The notes beneath the pieces were generated by a model. It was given only the letters and a program-made list of their open reading frames with translations. It was not told where the DNA came from and did not search any database. A program made the translations under genes and the position numbers. This document shows positions 1 through 11,240 of a stretch of DNA of 64,000 nucleotides, piece after piece. Within the stretch, counting starts at the first letter, position 1. Every line of letters starts with the position of its first letter. This DNA is from Limnomonas spitsbergensis (lineage: Eukaryota > Chlorophyta > Chlorophyceae > Chlamydomonadales): assembly GCA_037349105.1 (NCBI GenBank), contig JAYJMM010000021.1:1426001-1490000 (forward strand). Direction: 5' to 3'.

Positions 1-498
1 GTTATCGAGTGCCATCATACCATTCTCACCAGGGGGATGAATGGGGATCTGGTTCTCACTACCGGTATCTGGTACCGTCGGCATGAGTCGGCGTGCATGG
101 CGCGGAGATGCACATGGAATGATTGATTTTGAATACATTCCACGGTAATTTCCTACCAGTATTATATTTTCAGTCATTTAGGTCCTGACCTTTTTTTGAC
201 CCCCTGCTTCTGACGACCTGATCAGCTACAAACAGGAAGCTGTCAGCTACTGCGCCAGCTGGAGGTCAGAAGCATACGCAGAGCGTATGCTGTGGATTAG
301 ACGTGTCCAACACAGTTAGTTAACTTCTATTTTATTTGCATGCCCGTTTGATTTCATCGTCCACTGCATAGTCGGCACATAGTGGCTAACCCGGACTGCG
401 CTGATTGAGCTAGGGAAGGATTGCGCTTCCAACTCACATTGATTATTCACCACGGAAGCGACGTTGCATGCAACCAAGAGAGGCCCTTACTCCCCTTT
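1..498. other. 5' flank of CNOT10
   Basis: No gene is seen. It precedes the first gene and presumably holds its promoter and 5' UTR, but I cannot point to a core promoter element. The 8-bp palindrome TACCGGTA, which recurs across the window, occurs at 60-67. Confidence 0.4.
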
Positions 499-3390
499 AT
501 GACCTCGCCCGGCAGAGAGGCAGCCGCAGAAGCAACTTGCCTTTGGCTTGAAGGAGATTTCGATGCCTGCTTTCAGACTTTAGAGCGATTAGACCTCAAC
601 GAAGCTGACAGGGACTACAAGGTAGGACCTTTGATCGCAGCACTCGACCGCCTCTCCGCCCCCGCTGACAGACGCAATGTGGCGCAGGTGCAACACAATC
701 TTGCCGTTGTAGAGCATTACTTATTTAAGAACAAGGATAAGGATGGGCAGCTGCTTGGACGTCTGGATCTCCTGCTGTCTGTGAGTCTCACCTGACAGAT
801 GGTAGAAAGCCAAGGGGTACCGTATGAGCTATGGGTAAGAACAGCATTTATCAGCTGCCCCCACTCATGGTTAATTGCAGGAGCGTACAAGCAATTCAGA
901 GGCTGATGCTGGTCCCTCAAAGCCTGCGCTGAATCATCCTGATGCAGCGCATGACGAAGTTGCGGTAGTCCTCCTGAACAAGGTAAAGCTAAGGGAGGGT
1001 GAAGAGCGCTTTAAGTGCTATGTGGCTCAGCGCCAGGGGCATGTTTACCCTCATGTGTTGGCATGTGTCATAGGCTGGGTTGCCCAGCTAAGCAACTTCT
1101 CCTCCCATTAGGGGAACTCTTAGCTTTTTGCGTTTTTTGTGCATCTTGAGGACTCCTGGAAACTCCTATGCGGTGTCCACTACTGACTTATGCCTCCTGC
1201 CTGCAGGCCATTCTCCTGTACCGGGAGCAGCGCTACCGGGAGGCTGTTGCTTTGCTGAGCCCCCTGCTGCAACATATCGATGCACTGGATGAAGGCACGG
1301 CGCTGCATCTCTGCCTGTTGCTGGTCGACCTACACCTGCACCAGCGAAACTTACGGCAAGCTGCGGCTGTGTTGGCTGTCCTAGACAAGTGTATGGAAGA
1401 CCTGGCTGATCGGTTCAGCTCAGCTCCCAGCCCACATGATGGGGAAAGTCTACTCCCCCCGGAGCAGCGGCGCCCATCCCTGGTCCTCCCTTTCCTCAGC
1501 AAGTGGGAGTCCAGCTCCATGTCGCAGGCCCGGCAGCTGCTCGTTAGTCAGGGCCGGGCCCTGCCAACTCCACCGAACCTGACAGCACTACTCAGCTTGT
1601 ATCATGCGCGCCTGGCGCTGCTGCAGCGCGATGTGGCGGCAGCGGAGCATGCTATTCAGATCTTGGGGCCACTGACGGCATGCAGAGGCATGGATGGCGG
1701 GCAAGCAAGAGGCCTGCCTCCAGCTGACTTACCGGTTGTGCGCCTGACTGGTGCATCAGGCCTGGGTTCGACCGTGCTTGATGCATTCGGCATGCTGGCT
1801 GCAGCTCACCTGCAGCTCCTGCGCGGCGCCCTGGCCGAGGCAGCCACCATCCTTCAGTCAACCGCGAGAGGTGATGCCAGCGTCGCTATCCCCCACCTTG
1901 CTGCCTCTGAGACAGCTTCGTCACCATCTGCTGCTGCTGCTCCTATGGGCCGCATCACAGACTTGAGGCCCGTGGTGCTGAACAACTTGGGTGTGGTCAA
2001 CCACTGTCAGGGCAGGCACCAGGTGTCCGCCATGTATTTCGCGCGGGCTTTGGATGCGGCTGCCGGTGAAGAGAGACCAGTGTCCAGCAGTAGCTTTTCG
2101 GGAGGGGTAGGCAGGGAGGAAGGCCCCTCCAGCTCTGGTGCTGTGCAGCCGTCACCTGTGGTAGGCACTGGGCCGCCAGAAGGGCCGTGCGTGACGCCCG
2201 TCCAACTTCAAGCAGTGACGTACAACTCTGGTGTGCAGCACCTGCTGCTGGGGCAGTATGCCGCAGCACTATCCTGCTTTGGCCGCTGTAGTCTCTCTGG
2301 GCCTGTGGCTGCTTCCGCCTCCTCCTGCACGTCGCCAATGCAGCCGCTGCTGCTGCTGCGCTCTGCTGAGGCAGTGCTCGGGCTTCACCGGCAGCGGTAT
2401 GTGAATGGGAATCCTGCGGCAGCAGGATCGCCGAGCGGTGCAGAAGGGCTGTTGCGGCAGGCGCATGCGAGGCTGCAAGGAGCTACCCAAGCTCTGAGTG
2501 CTTTGGAGCGTCAGCAGCAGGAGCAGCGGGACGGTGTGCTCGCGGCAGCCGCAGCTGCTTCCCCTGCTTTCCACAGCAATGGGCCTGAGTGGCAGCTACC
2601 TACCGTCATAGGTGCGGGGGTGCCTGATGGAGTGTTGGTCTATCCACCTCGTCCAAACCAGATTTAACATGAATCACGGATGATGGCACTTTTCTCGTCA
2701 CACAATGGTGGCGATTGTCTACTTGTTTACGGGGGGAAAGCCCACTGGATGAATGCTTTGATCACAATGACATTCCATTTTTGTTTTGGCGTGTTCTGAT
2801 GCTGTTACAATTTCGATCTGTTTGCAGACACCCAGGCCTGGATTGACGTAGAGCTTTCAGAGCTGCAGCAGTCTGCTCTGTGCAACATGGCCTACGTGCT
2901 CTTATTGCTCCGGGACCCAACAGCTGCCCTGGCTGCTGCTCAGCAAGCCCTCAACATGCCAAGAAGCCTATCAGATCGGCATGCTTACCTGACAGCATGC
3001 TACGCTGCAGAAGCCCTTTCCCAGCTCGGCCAGAGGGATGAGGCTGTTGTGGTCATGGCAGAAGCTCACAACCGGCAGTTGAGTGTATCCGGCCTCGTCA
3101 CACCTGGAAGCGCTGAGGCAGTGGAGGCCAGTGCATCCTTGGGACAGGCCGGACGGCAGGAGCTGTGCACGAACCTTGCAGTGATGCTGAGCGGGAAGCC
3201 GTATGGGAGTGAGAGAGCGAGAGACATGGCCTGTGAAGCTGCCGCTCTGCAGCCAAGCAGTCGATCTGCGTGCCTGCTGGCAACTTACACGGACTTGATG
3301 GCGGGGCGTTGCGATAGGGCACTGGGGCATCTGTCAAGACTGCAGGGGCGGCTGGGCAAAGCATCTTGTCCAGTTCCTGATACAATGTGA
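499..3390 (+). CDS. CNOT10: CCR4-NOT complex subunit 10 homologue (CNOT10)
   Basis: Four exons: 499-780, 881-982, 1207-2611, 2828-3390; all introns are GT-AG and phases match, giving 783 aa (human CNOT10 is about 744). CNOT10 is a TPR-type scaffold of the CCR4-NOT deadenylase complex; in animals it partners CNOT11. Visible family signatures are QHNLAVVEHYL near the end of exon 1, ILLYREQRYREAVALLSPL opening exon 3, the helix pair ALHLCLLLVDLHLHQRNLRQ, VVLNNLGVVNHCQGRHQVSA in the middle, and the C-terminal block SALCNMAYVLLLLRDPTAAL with TPR-like helices after it. Ala/Ser-rich linkers inside exon 3 are typical of algal proteins. The start is the first in-frame ATG before the conserved TCLWLEGDFDACF block. 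A TGTAA polyadenylation-type signal lies at 3427-3431, about 36 nt after the stop. Exon calls are inference; family assignment is strong. Confidence 0.9.
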
Positions 3391-3892
3391 GGTTGATGGT
3401 ATGGCTATGTTCGGAAGTACCAGCATTGTAAGATGCAGAGAGCACATAGAATCATCACCGAACGCTGCAGCTGGAAAGTGGCTTAATATTGTTTACCTCG
3501 AATACTAACCCATGGCATGCACTTCCTGTATGCTATGCAGCATAGCAAATAGCGGCAGGATAAGTTCATTAGTCCGGCAGACCGCGGACTATAATATCAT
3601 ATACGAACGTCCGTCATATTTGTGAGGAGTGTGAGCATGCATATGCTTTCATGTTATTTACAGGCTATAAATAATTGCCTGCCTCCTGATACTATGTACC
3701 GGTTTGAGAGATATCAGCGCTGCCGGAATGATCTTGCAGTTCGAAATTGAAGTGTTCATGAGTGTCACGTCCGAGGTGGTAGACCAATGATAAGCATTGC
3801 ATGTTTGCCAAGGCCCAGTGAAAAAAATTGAGCGGAATTGTGAACCCTCAATACAGCCTACAGCCTTTCATTGTCACACCAAGAGGGTCCAT

Positions 3893-3990
3893 GTCAATGA
3901 CGTTAAACCTCTGGGCCCTGTTCGAAGGGCCGCGTGGGTGCCCAACTAAGCCGATGGGAGGAAAGAAACAAAAATACTGGCCAGTGGTCC
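3893..3990 (+). repeat. Dispersed SINE-like repeat, family S
   Basis: Starts with a CAATGACGTTA-AACCTCTGGGCCC block, continues with a GGCCGCGTGGGTGCCCAACT block and ends in an A-rich GAAAGAAACAAAAA tail. The same three blocks in the same order recur at 6437-6538 and 7507-7556 (both minus) and, more degenerate, at 42010-42072 (minus) and 54745-54830 (plus). Other partial copies are at 15700-15830 and 51110-51245. Confidence 0.6.
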
Positions 3991-4051
3991 AGGCAAAAGA
4001 AGGTAAAGAGGAATACGGCCAAGGGGCACACAAAAGGCTGTGATAAAGGTA

Positions 4052-4120
4052 GGTGCACTGACGTTTCAGAGTCCGGTTTTTTTTTTTAAGAAGCCCTGGA
4101 CTCTGAAACGTCAGTGCGCC
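4052..4120. repeat. Hairpin / fold-back element
   Basis: Arms 4052-4076 and 4096-4120 are inverted copies over 25 nt with two mismatches; the 19-nt loop is mostly T. It lies 255 bp upstream of the ASF1 start. It could be a small fold-back MITE or a transcript-end hairpin; I see no target-site duplication. Confidence 0.65.
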
Positions 4121-4374
4121 TAAGCGATCTATACTACATCCTCCACAAAAGCCAGGACATCCCACCCTAGCCTGCCCTGATACAAATCTTGGAAGTCTCT
4201 TTCACTGAGGCCTGCTCACCCCCACTCCTTGGAGGGTCCAATGGTCCATGTAAACCATTCCACACACACGCTCTACACCTCCTGCCACACAGCGGGTATG
4301 CACCACCCTTGACCTCCTGCCACACTTCAGGGTCACAAGGCAACTTCTCTGCTCGAGCCGATAATCTTAAACAA

Positions 4375-5215
4375 ATGTCAGCTGTTAACATCATATCGGT
4401 CATTCCTGAAAACTGCGAGGCAAAATTTACGGACCCCTTTTCTTTTTCCATCGAGTACAACAGTTTGTATGCCCTGCAGGCTGACTTGGAATGGAAGATG
4501 ACCTACGTGGGCTCACCTGAAAGCGAGATCCATGACCAAGAGTTGAGCAACGCGCTCGTTGGACCCGTGCTTCAGGGATGCTACAAATTCGTATTTGAGG
4601 GTGATCCCCCGGATCCAGCCAAGATCCCGGCGGAAGACCTCATTGGCGTCACAGTCATCTTTCTAACCTGCTCGTATAAGAGCAAGGAGTTCATCCGCAT
4701 TGGATACTTCGTGAATGTAGAGTACAGGTGCGGCGGATCCGCGGAATGATACCGGTTTGGGCTTAACGGAACAGATGGACTGCACCGGGAACACACCCCG
4801 AGAGCACTGTTTACCTGCTTTTGATAATCTAAGAATCTTCCAGAAATGTCCAGGGGCGCCTGATCACCCTAGGCCTCTTGTTATGCTGCTTCCCATTCAA
4901 GCATGTGTGTGGACTTTCTGGCACCCATCCATGCATGGGCTCATCAACGCCGAAACACTGGTACCTTGTTCTCCCGTTGTCTGCAGCCAGGAGGCACTGA
5001 AGGAGAATCCCCCCGATGTTCCTTTAATCGCTGAGCTGAAGCGGTGCCTCCTCATTGACCACCCGAGGGTGACACGCTTCCCTGTCAACTTTGATAACGA
5101 TGATGTCGTGCCTGAGGTGGCGCCCGTTGGAGTGCAAGATGAGTCTATGGCTATGGGGGATGTGATAGATAATGCACAGATGCAAGACGGTCAGGTTGAA
5201 ATGATGAGGGTATGA
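4375..5215 (+). CDS. ASF1: Histone H3-H4 chaperone ASF1
   Basis: Two exons, 4375-4727 and 4987-5215, GT-AG with matching phase 2, give 193 aa (plant ASF1 is about 190-200). ASF1 binds H3-H4 dimers in the nucleus and hands them to CAF-1 or HIRA during replication and transcription. The immunoglobulin-like core is plain: MSAVNIISVIPENCEAKFTD at the N-terminus, LEWKMTYVGSPESEIHDQEL, then the histone-binding strand region VGPVLQGCYKFVFEGDPPD, and IGYFVNVEY before the intron. Exon 2 holds the conserved IDHPRVTRFPVNFD strand, after which comes a short acidic, Met-rich tail instead of the long acidic tail of fungi. The reading frame extends upstream of 4375, but the M-SAVNI start is canonical for the family, so I chose it. 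Confidence 0.95.
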
Positions 5216-5239
5216 CACCCATGGAAAGTTTCGGATAGT

Positions 5240-5510
5240 GCATCGCTGGGCCCTGCTGAACACTCCGAAGCGTGGGGCTGGTAGGGGATGAGCAAGCTCA
5301 ATTCACATGGTGCAGCCATGCCAGCCTCCTACGTAATGGCACAGGAACTTGGCACCCTGCGATGCGATACAAAGTGCAGCCATATGCCCATATCCACATC
5401 CTATGTGATGGGCACACAGGGGCAGGAACTTAAAACCTGGTTACCACAGGGAGAGAGGATCGTTTGCAGGTCGATCCTTCAGCCATTGGGTGTGGATGCT
5501 GCCCATGGCA
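5240..5510 (+). repeat. Dispersed repeat family M, partial copy
   Basis: Matches the better copy at 10678-10890 through shared blocks: CTGGGCCCTGCTGAAC, GGGGCTGGTAGGG, GGTGCAGCCATGCCA, CCTCCTA-GT, GGGGCAGGAAC and GAGAGA-GATCGT followed by a GGTCGATCCTTCA box and TGGGTGTGGATGC. A minus-strand copy is at 45850-46030. The GGTTCGATCC-like box resembles a tRNA B box, which hints at a Pol III-derived retroposon, but this is only suggestive. Confidence 0.6.
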
Positions 5511-6436
5511 AGTGCATTTTTCATCATCGGACACAGGGGCGCCACTCTTTGGTTGTTAAGTTGAGTAAATGACTACCGGTATCGGTAATTTTTACATTCA
5601 TGATTTCATGAATCATGAGAGACACCCTGGAGACTTGCCTGGAGAAACTAAACATGTGGAATTCCATGAGAACTTCGAACGATACATATTTAACACATGG
5701 CTATTTATTTTTGAAGGGACAGCTGCTTTCAGAGTGGAGGTAGCATGCTACATTGCTACAGCTGCAAAGAGCATAGTTTTTAACTACCTTCCTCATAATT
5801 GCGCTTGCCCACGTGGCGAGTGTGGAATGTCTTTCCTGTGCTAATGGTGTTTTGCACCGTGTTTGTTTCTCCTGTAGAATTTGGGCCTGCGATTAGTTAA
5901 GGCTGGCAGTATACAGGGAGATAACATGTCATGGTATAAATAAAATGACTGCCTGAAAGGATGGAGCCCAGTAGGAGCGAGCAACCCGGACAGTATACAA
6001 TCAAGCACACGCATGCGTCCGGTGCAGCCAAACGGCATGACACCGAAGCCTCTCTAGGCAGTCGTAACTATTTTAGGCAGACACGCGCCAAGCGGTAATG
6101 CCCCATTGCACATACAGGGTTATGACAGTGCTTGAATTTAAGGAAATATGCCTGCCACCGTGCAATCTGCCCACGGCATCCAATACTCTGCGTTGCTATC
6201 TAGGATCTCACTAGGTAAGATCACACAGCAGAAACTAACGCCATACCGGTATCCAAGATCTCATGTGCCTTAGAGTTGCACATGTTACTTACAACTGGGG
6301 TACTGCTTCGTACTAAAAGGCACTTTGTACAGCAAGTACAAAGGTACAGCACGCTGGAAGTAACTACACTACCATACAGTTAGCAAGACAGCTGCAGTGC
6401 GTGAGCTGCTTATACTGGTTGGGCTGAACTGGGCTG

Positions 6437-6538
6437 GTTTTTCTTCTCTCCCTTCTGAACAGTTGGACGCCCACGCGGCCGAGCTTTGAGCTTGGGGCCC
6501 GTTTTTTTTTCAGCGGGCCCAGAGGTGTAACGTTATTG
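6437..6538 (-). repeat. SINE-like insertion with 23-bp target-site duplication
   Basis: A 102-bp element of family S is flanked by two identical 23-bp direct repeats at 6414-6436 and 6539-6561. Read on the minus strand it starts CAATAACGTTACACCTCTGG, continues through a short A tract and the GCCGCGTGGGCG block, and ends GGGAGAGAAGAAAAAC. Target-site duplication of this length plus an A-rich 3' end is the mark of target-primed reverse transcription. Confidence 0.75.
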
Positions 6539-7208
6539 ACTGGTTGGGCTGAACTGGGCTGCTCATCTCGAGAGTACTGCCCCCACGTCTTCACTCTTTT
6601 GGCTTGGGAAGCGGGGGGCGAAAGAACAGCGCAGGACTTGTCTACTAAGGTATTGACTTCTGAGTGGGAAAGAGTCAGGATGCTGGGTAGCTAGACTGGT
6701 GCTTCTTACACTTTGAGTGCCTGTCCTTGAAAGGGGACAAAGTGAGAAGACAAACGGGCTGTCGGGGAACAGGTCCAGGCAGGCCCGAATAAACGATGTA
6801 CGGCAAGTTCTGCCTCAGCGCAGCCTGGAAAGTCAGCCTGTGGGACCTTCTACTTAGAACTCAGAGACTCCGTGACTGGAACTCGGAGACTCCGTGACTG
6901 AAACTACGGGATATACGTTTCTGTTACGTATACGGGAACATACTGTGACAGGCTGCAGGGGTCATCAGTCAGCAACGAGGATTCGTTCAGGACCATCATT
7001 GCAAGCCGCCAAAAATGTACATTAAAAGGCCCGGTCAAGGCAGAAAAGGTGACGTATGTTATCATGAATGTTCTCAACATAACGTGATCATATCGGAACT
7101 TCAGCGAGACCATGGTGACGAAACAAACCTTCGGATAATATGAGTATGCATTATTATTACACCTGCTGCGTCTGGAAAGACATCATTCAGAGCCGTAACG
7201 AGACATCC

Positions 7209-8442
7209 CTATGCTCCTGCTCGCTGAAATTTTCTAGGAGCCATGCCTGGCCCACCCTGGTGCAGCACCATCAGCCACTTGCCGTCCTGCTTCTCAAATA
7301 TATTTGTAGCAACAATCCTGCAGCAAACAACGTATATGGTCAGGTATCCTGCAATAAGTGCTCTAAATGGGTCACCCGTGTTTCAGCCACCCACCCACTG
7401 CCAGAAAGTGTTGATTTGGCCCTGGGGACAGCCAGCAACAGCATATTCTCACTGGCATACAAAGGCTTGAGATACCAGCAGCAGTCCAGCACACAGCGCT
7501 GGCACTCGGCCGAGCCTTTTTGAGCAGGGCCCAGAGGTGTAACGTCATTGACAAAACGCTGGCACTGCCTTCTATCTACGATACCTGGTGCCTGTCCTGG
7601 CCTCACCTGCCAGCTGAGTCGTCTGCATCAATGATCTCGATGCAAGTGACAAACGCATAGTTGTCAGTCGCGTGCACACGAACATCCTCCAGGTCGATGC
7701 TGAATGCTCTGGGCCTAACCCCTGCCAGAATAGCGCCCCAGCTCTCCATAACAGCCTCGCGCCCAGCGATGCAGTTGCTGCCAGGATGAATAATCTGCAC
7801 ATGCTCCCCCTTGCCCCACACGGCTTCCATGGCCTGAGAAATGGTTCAAAGTTAAGGCGTCACAGCAGCGAGGTTAACGGCGCCACCATGGAGCAGGCAT
7901 GGGCAGCAAAGCCATTCAAAGGTATTTCCAGAACCGACCTTGACATTCCCAGACATAAACGCGTCATAAAACTTCTTATTTGCATCTTCAACAGCCAGTC
8001 GACTGTCAACCTGCATGTGCCTGTCAATAGAAAAACAGCGGTTCAGAGTTTCAGGCCAAAACAAATCGGGAGCCAGGAGGTTTCGTTTCCAATACCGGTA
8101 GTTACCCGTACCGGTGAATGCCTGACAAACAGCATTGTCAACAGGCTCAGGCCTTCTTCGCATGGGTCCAGTGCAAGAATACTTCTACTTCTCAACTACA
8201 AATATAACTCACTGCATGGCATCCCTGAGCTTGGCAGCTTTTGCATAGTCCTCAGTCTGAAGAGCTGCGTCCATTTGTGTTTGCAGTTCTGCCAAGGAAA
8301 CAGACTCATCCCAGACAGCTGAGCCAACAGACACAAATCGTTTACTGTTAGGACGCATGTATAGTACTCGAGGTCTTGCATGTCGCTGGCACGCCATTTG
8401 AGAGCTGCCTCGTTGGGTCGTTTTCCATCTCAGTGTTTGCAT
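7209..8442 (-). CDS. UVR-motif plus NTF2-like (SnoaL-type) protein, probably plastid-targeted
   Basis: Four exons on the minus strand, in coding order 8442-8213, 8020-7939, 7833-7607, 7317-7209; all GT-AG and phases match, giving 215 aa. Residues 1-45 are basic and Ser/Arg-rich, as in a plastid transit peptide. Residues 49-77 form a UVR motif (SLAELQTQMDAALQTEDYAK then AAKLRDAM). The rest is an NTF2-like/SnoaL-type domain: RLAVEDANKKFYDAFMSGNV, AVWGKGEHVQIIHPG, AGREAVMESWGAILAG, and the closing strands TNIFEKQDGKWLMVLHQGG. Plants have proteins of this combined layout, with no firmly known reaction. The last intron contains a SINE-like repeat (7507-7556). It diverges from the RAB5IF-like gene 215 bp away. 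The ATG at 8442 keeps phase; an extra upstream exon cannot be excluded. Confidence 0.8.
7507..7556 (-). repeat. SINE-like repeat inside an intron, with direct-repeat flanks
   Basis: A short family-S copy (TCAATGACGTTACACCTCTG then GGGCCCTGCTC and GGCTCGGCCG on the minus strand) lies in the last intron of the UVR/NTF2-like gene. A 10-bp direct repeat CGCTGGCACT flanks it at 7497-7506 and 7557-7566. Confidence 0.6.
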
Positions 8443-8657
8443 TTCTTAATGGGACAGCAGTTGCCTTTATGTTCAGAACTTCTAAAAAATGAGAAGAGTC
8501 TGTCCAAGCCGGAGAGCCAGTAGATGTAAAGCAGGGGATAGAAAGCATCTCCCCAAATGTTCGCTACACTTTGCCCTTCGTCCGATCCACACTTTGGTGG
8601 GGACTTCGTTGGCGTCTGATTATCACATTCTTCTTTGATTCACTCTACAAAAGGATA
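8443..8657. promoter_or_regulatory. Compact bidirectional promoter region
   Basis: Only about 215 bp separate the start codons of the minus-strand UVR/NTF2-like gene (8442) and the plus-strand RAB5IF-like gene (8658). Both promoters and 5' UTRs must share it unless upstream non-coding exons exist. No clear TATA element is seen. Confidence 0.5.
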
Positions 8658-9427
8658 ATGGTGTCTAAGCAGGACTCTGTGTGGACGAAGGTGCTGTACA
8701 CTTCGGATGGTTTTACGTGGGACAAGGTGCGTGTCTCAACATCTATTTATCCACTCTGAATGTGGCTGATCAGCGAACTTTATTGCATATGCTTCAGGAG
8801 GAACTCATGGATGTGCTGCATTGGTGGAAGCAGTTCCTGGCATTTGCGATAGGGATCGTCTGTGGGGTTGTGCCCATGGTGCATCTCTCTGGGTTCTTGA
8901 TCTTCGTTGCAGCGGTAATTCCCCTGACGACAATGTTCTATAAATCGTACCTGCGGTGAGGATTACGTGACGTGACACCGTGTCATTACATGGCATGTCA
9001 ACATGCATGCATGCATGCAGACATGCATACTGGTGCAATTGATGTGGCTTGCTGGCTCAGATGGGCGTATGGACCGATTCTCAAGGCAGAACGCTGCATC
9101 TGTCTTCTTCAGAGATCTTAAATTGAAGATATCTCAATCAGGTTAATAAAAACGTATGTAATTTCTTGCAGGGTTGACGAAGAAGACTACGGGGGCCATA
9201 CAGAGATGCTGATGGAAGGAATGCCGTTTGCAACTGGGACATTCTTGGTGAGGTTGCCATGTTACGACCTTCATCACCAGACTGATTGCAGCTGGAGTCT
9301 TCCCTGTATCTTTTCATTTTCTGTCGCTCAAATGTCCTTCAAAATCAACGATTTTGTTTTCTGTTTGCAGTTGGTGTGGATCCTTGCCTACAACTACATG
9401 CACGACCCTTCATTGATCGATTTCTAA
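8658..9427 (+). CDS. RAB5IF: RAB5IF / RCAF1-type small membrane protein
   Basis: Four exons, 8658-8726, 8798-8955, 9172-9247, 9371-9427, GT-AG with matching phases, give 119 aa (human RAB5IF, also called C20orf24 or RCAF1, is about 130). Signatures: SVWTKVL near the N-terminus, a WWKQFLAFAIGIVCGVVP membrane segment, a second hydrophobic segment around residues 52-68, the family hallmark YLRVDEEDYGG at about residues 74-84, then TGTFLLVWILAYNYMHDP as a third hydrophobic segment. The human protein is reported in respiratory supercomplex assembly and in ER multipass translocon complexes; the algal role is inferred only from family. The third intron region carries a CATG tandem at 9001-9020. Start ATG is the one just before VSKQDSVW. 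Confidence 0.9.
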
Positions 9428-10677
9428 AGGAATTTTGTGGAGCAACATGTATCTTCAGTCGCAACAAGTTTGACAGGATACTTTTCTACAGCAAGAAACC
9501 AAGCGCAGCGTCTGACCTGAAGCTAAGAGACAGATCTCCTTGTCATGCACTTTGGGTCACCACATTGCTTTTTTGGATTTTGCAACTCCCCTGCTGGTTG
9601 TGCCCTGCATGGAGGCAGCAACGCTCGTGCGGTCTTGGTCCACTTATTTGATGAGACTTTCCAGGAAATTTGATATTTGTCGCGCATTTCATGCCATCGC
9701 TTGGCATGCTTCAAGCTGGCCCGCACCTCATGGCCCACAGCTAGCCACCTAATTAGGGAAGTGTTTAACGCCTACATTTCACTTACTATTCCCCCCAATT
9801 GTATGATCCCCTGTGACTTGCCATTTTAAAGCATATAGTAAAACATTGATGATGACTGGCCATAGGCATGTGAGCTGGGTGAGGCGGTCTCATGCCCCTC
9901 AGTAATTTCTTTTACCAGAGTTGTAAGACTGGTGATTGGCTGAGACCCAAATCAGTCACCTCCTGACGAAACCTCGAGATTGGCTTCTGGTACTTAAACT
10001 CCATCATGACAATCTGAATACAGCATGTGTGCAACTCTGCAGTAAGGTGTTCAAGGATGAGCACCTAGAGGATAGGGGCACGATATGCAGTGCGTGCACA
10101 AACGATGCCTGCCGTTTCCTGATGCCTGTCTGTCCTTCCAGCTGATTTTCCCTGTAAAGCAATGCGCCTTGAGTTCAACATCAGTTGCTGCATCACAAAC
10201 ACATTTGAACACCTGCCAAGCCAGGCTGTCAGACCACCGAATTTGTAGTTACTTGACCTAAGAACGTACAATTGAAAAGGGCGCAAGAGCGAACTGAGCG
10301 CTTAGCATGTACCTGGCTTGTCCGACATTAGCCGGCACACAGGAGATCACCCAAGTGCCTTGGCAAACGAACCCTCCAGCCTTCGAGGCACACACAACCG
10401 GATACTGCACCAAATGGGGCTGCAGTCCATTCCGCTCCATTCAACATTGCAATCACTAACTTACAGAACTTCCACATCCTCATCTCATGATTTTTATATT
10501 CAGAATCTTCAGGTTTACACTTAACACTCCTGTATATATTCTCAAATTTTCTAGGCGGTGCTCAACCGAACTCATTAGCAACTACGTCATGTTTTATGGC
10601 TGAGGCTTATCTTCTGCACTGCGGTACAGAGTTCATTCCCACGTTTTACTGCCCGGTAGTTGTGTTTAGAACGGTGC

Positions 10678-11036
10678 ATACCCACTGGGCCCTGCTGAAC
10701 GCTCGGCCACGTGGGGCTGGTAGGGAATGACTAGGCTCAATTCCAGCTACCATGCACAGCCTGGGCCATGGTGCAGCCATGCCATCCTCCTATGTGAGGG
10801 GGCAGGAACATGGAACCCGGCACTCTAGTCGGGGGCAGAGAGAAGATCGTGTGGCGGGTTCGATCCCTCAACCTCTGGGTATGGATGCCCGGTAGTTGTG
10901 TGTTAGTTGCTTGCACATGGGGTCACTGGTTTGCGCTCGCTACTCAAGCTTTTTTAGTGCGTGAACCGGTTTATTGGCACATGTCCCATGCATAAAATGT
11001 GATGCTCTGGTGGACTGTAAAAACTCCACACACAAA
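10678..11036 (+). repeat. Dispersed repeat family M with conserved 3' tail
   Basis: Longest copy seen. The 5' half (10678-10890) matches 5240-5510 and the inverted 45850-46030. The 3' half (10890-11036) ends with a conserved block CACATGTCCCATGCAT, GTGATGCTCTG and TGGACTGTAAAAAC; that tail recurs alone at 26893-26950, 42328-42385 and 53155-53215, so the 3' end may define a separate or parent element. A GGTTCGATCC box at about 10857 resembles a tRNA B box. Confidence 0.6.
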
Positions 11037-11240
11037 AATCCACATGTGACTTCCCATGCACCTAGCCGGCACAACCACCTGATCCATTTGCCCTGTATGA
11101 CCATCTCTGAAGAGTCCTGTAAGGGTGGTCATGCAAGTGCCAACAGTGCCAATTTTGAATCAGACGTGATGTGTTACGTATGTGATAAATCACAGGGGTG
11201 TCTGGGCCAGGGATGTATGCGGAGATTTATTCAGTTTTGC

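Larger units (their letters stand above)
3391..4374. other. Intergenic, CNOT10 to ASF1
   Basis: About 1 kb without a convincing gene. It holds a dispersed short-repeat copy (3893-3990) and a strong hairpin (4052-4120). The ASF1 promoter should lie here. Confidence 0.5.
5216..7208. other. Intergenic, ASF1 to UVR/NTF2-like gene
   Basis: About 2 kb. It holds a dispersed repeat at 5240-5510, a short open frame at 5569-5844 with no recognisable protein or splice context, two TACCGGTA palindromes (5574, 6244), and a SINE-like insertion at 6437-6538. Nothing coding is supported. Confidence 0.5.

Noticed and set aside
5569..5844. 91-codon open frame after ASF1
   Set aside because: No recognisable family, no splice partner and AT-rich codon use; treated as chance.
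10840..10880. tRNA gene suggested by a GGTTCGATCC box
   Set aside because: No cloverleaf, acceptor stem or A box at the right spacing; the sequence belongs to dispersed family M.
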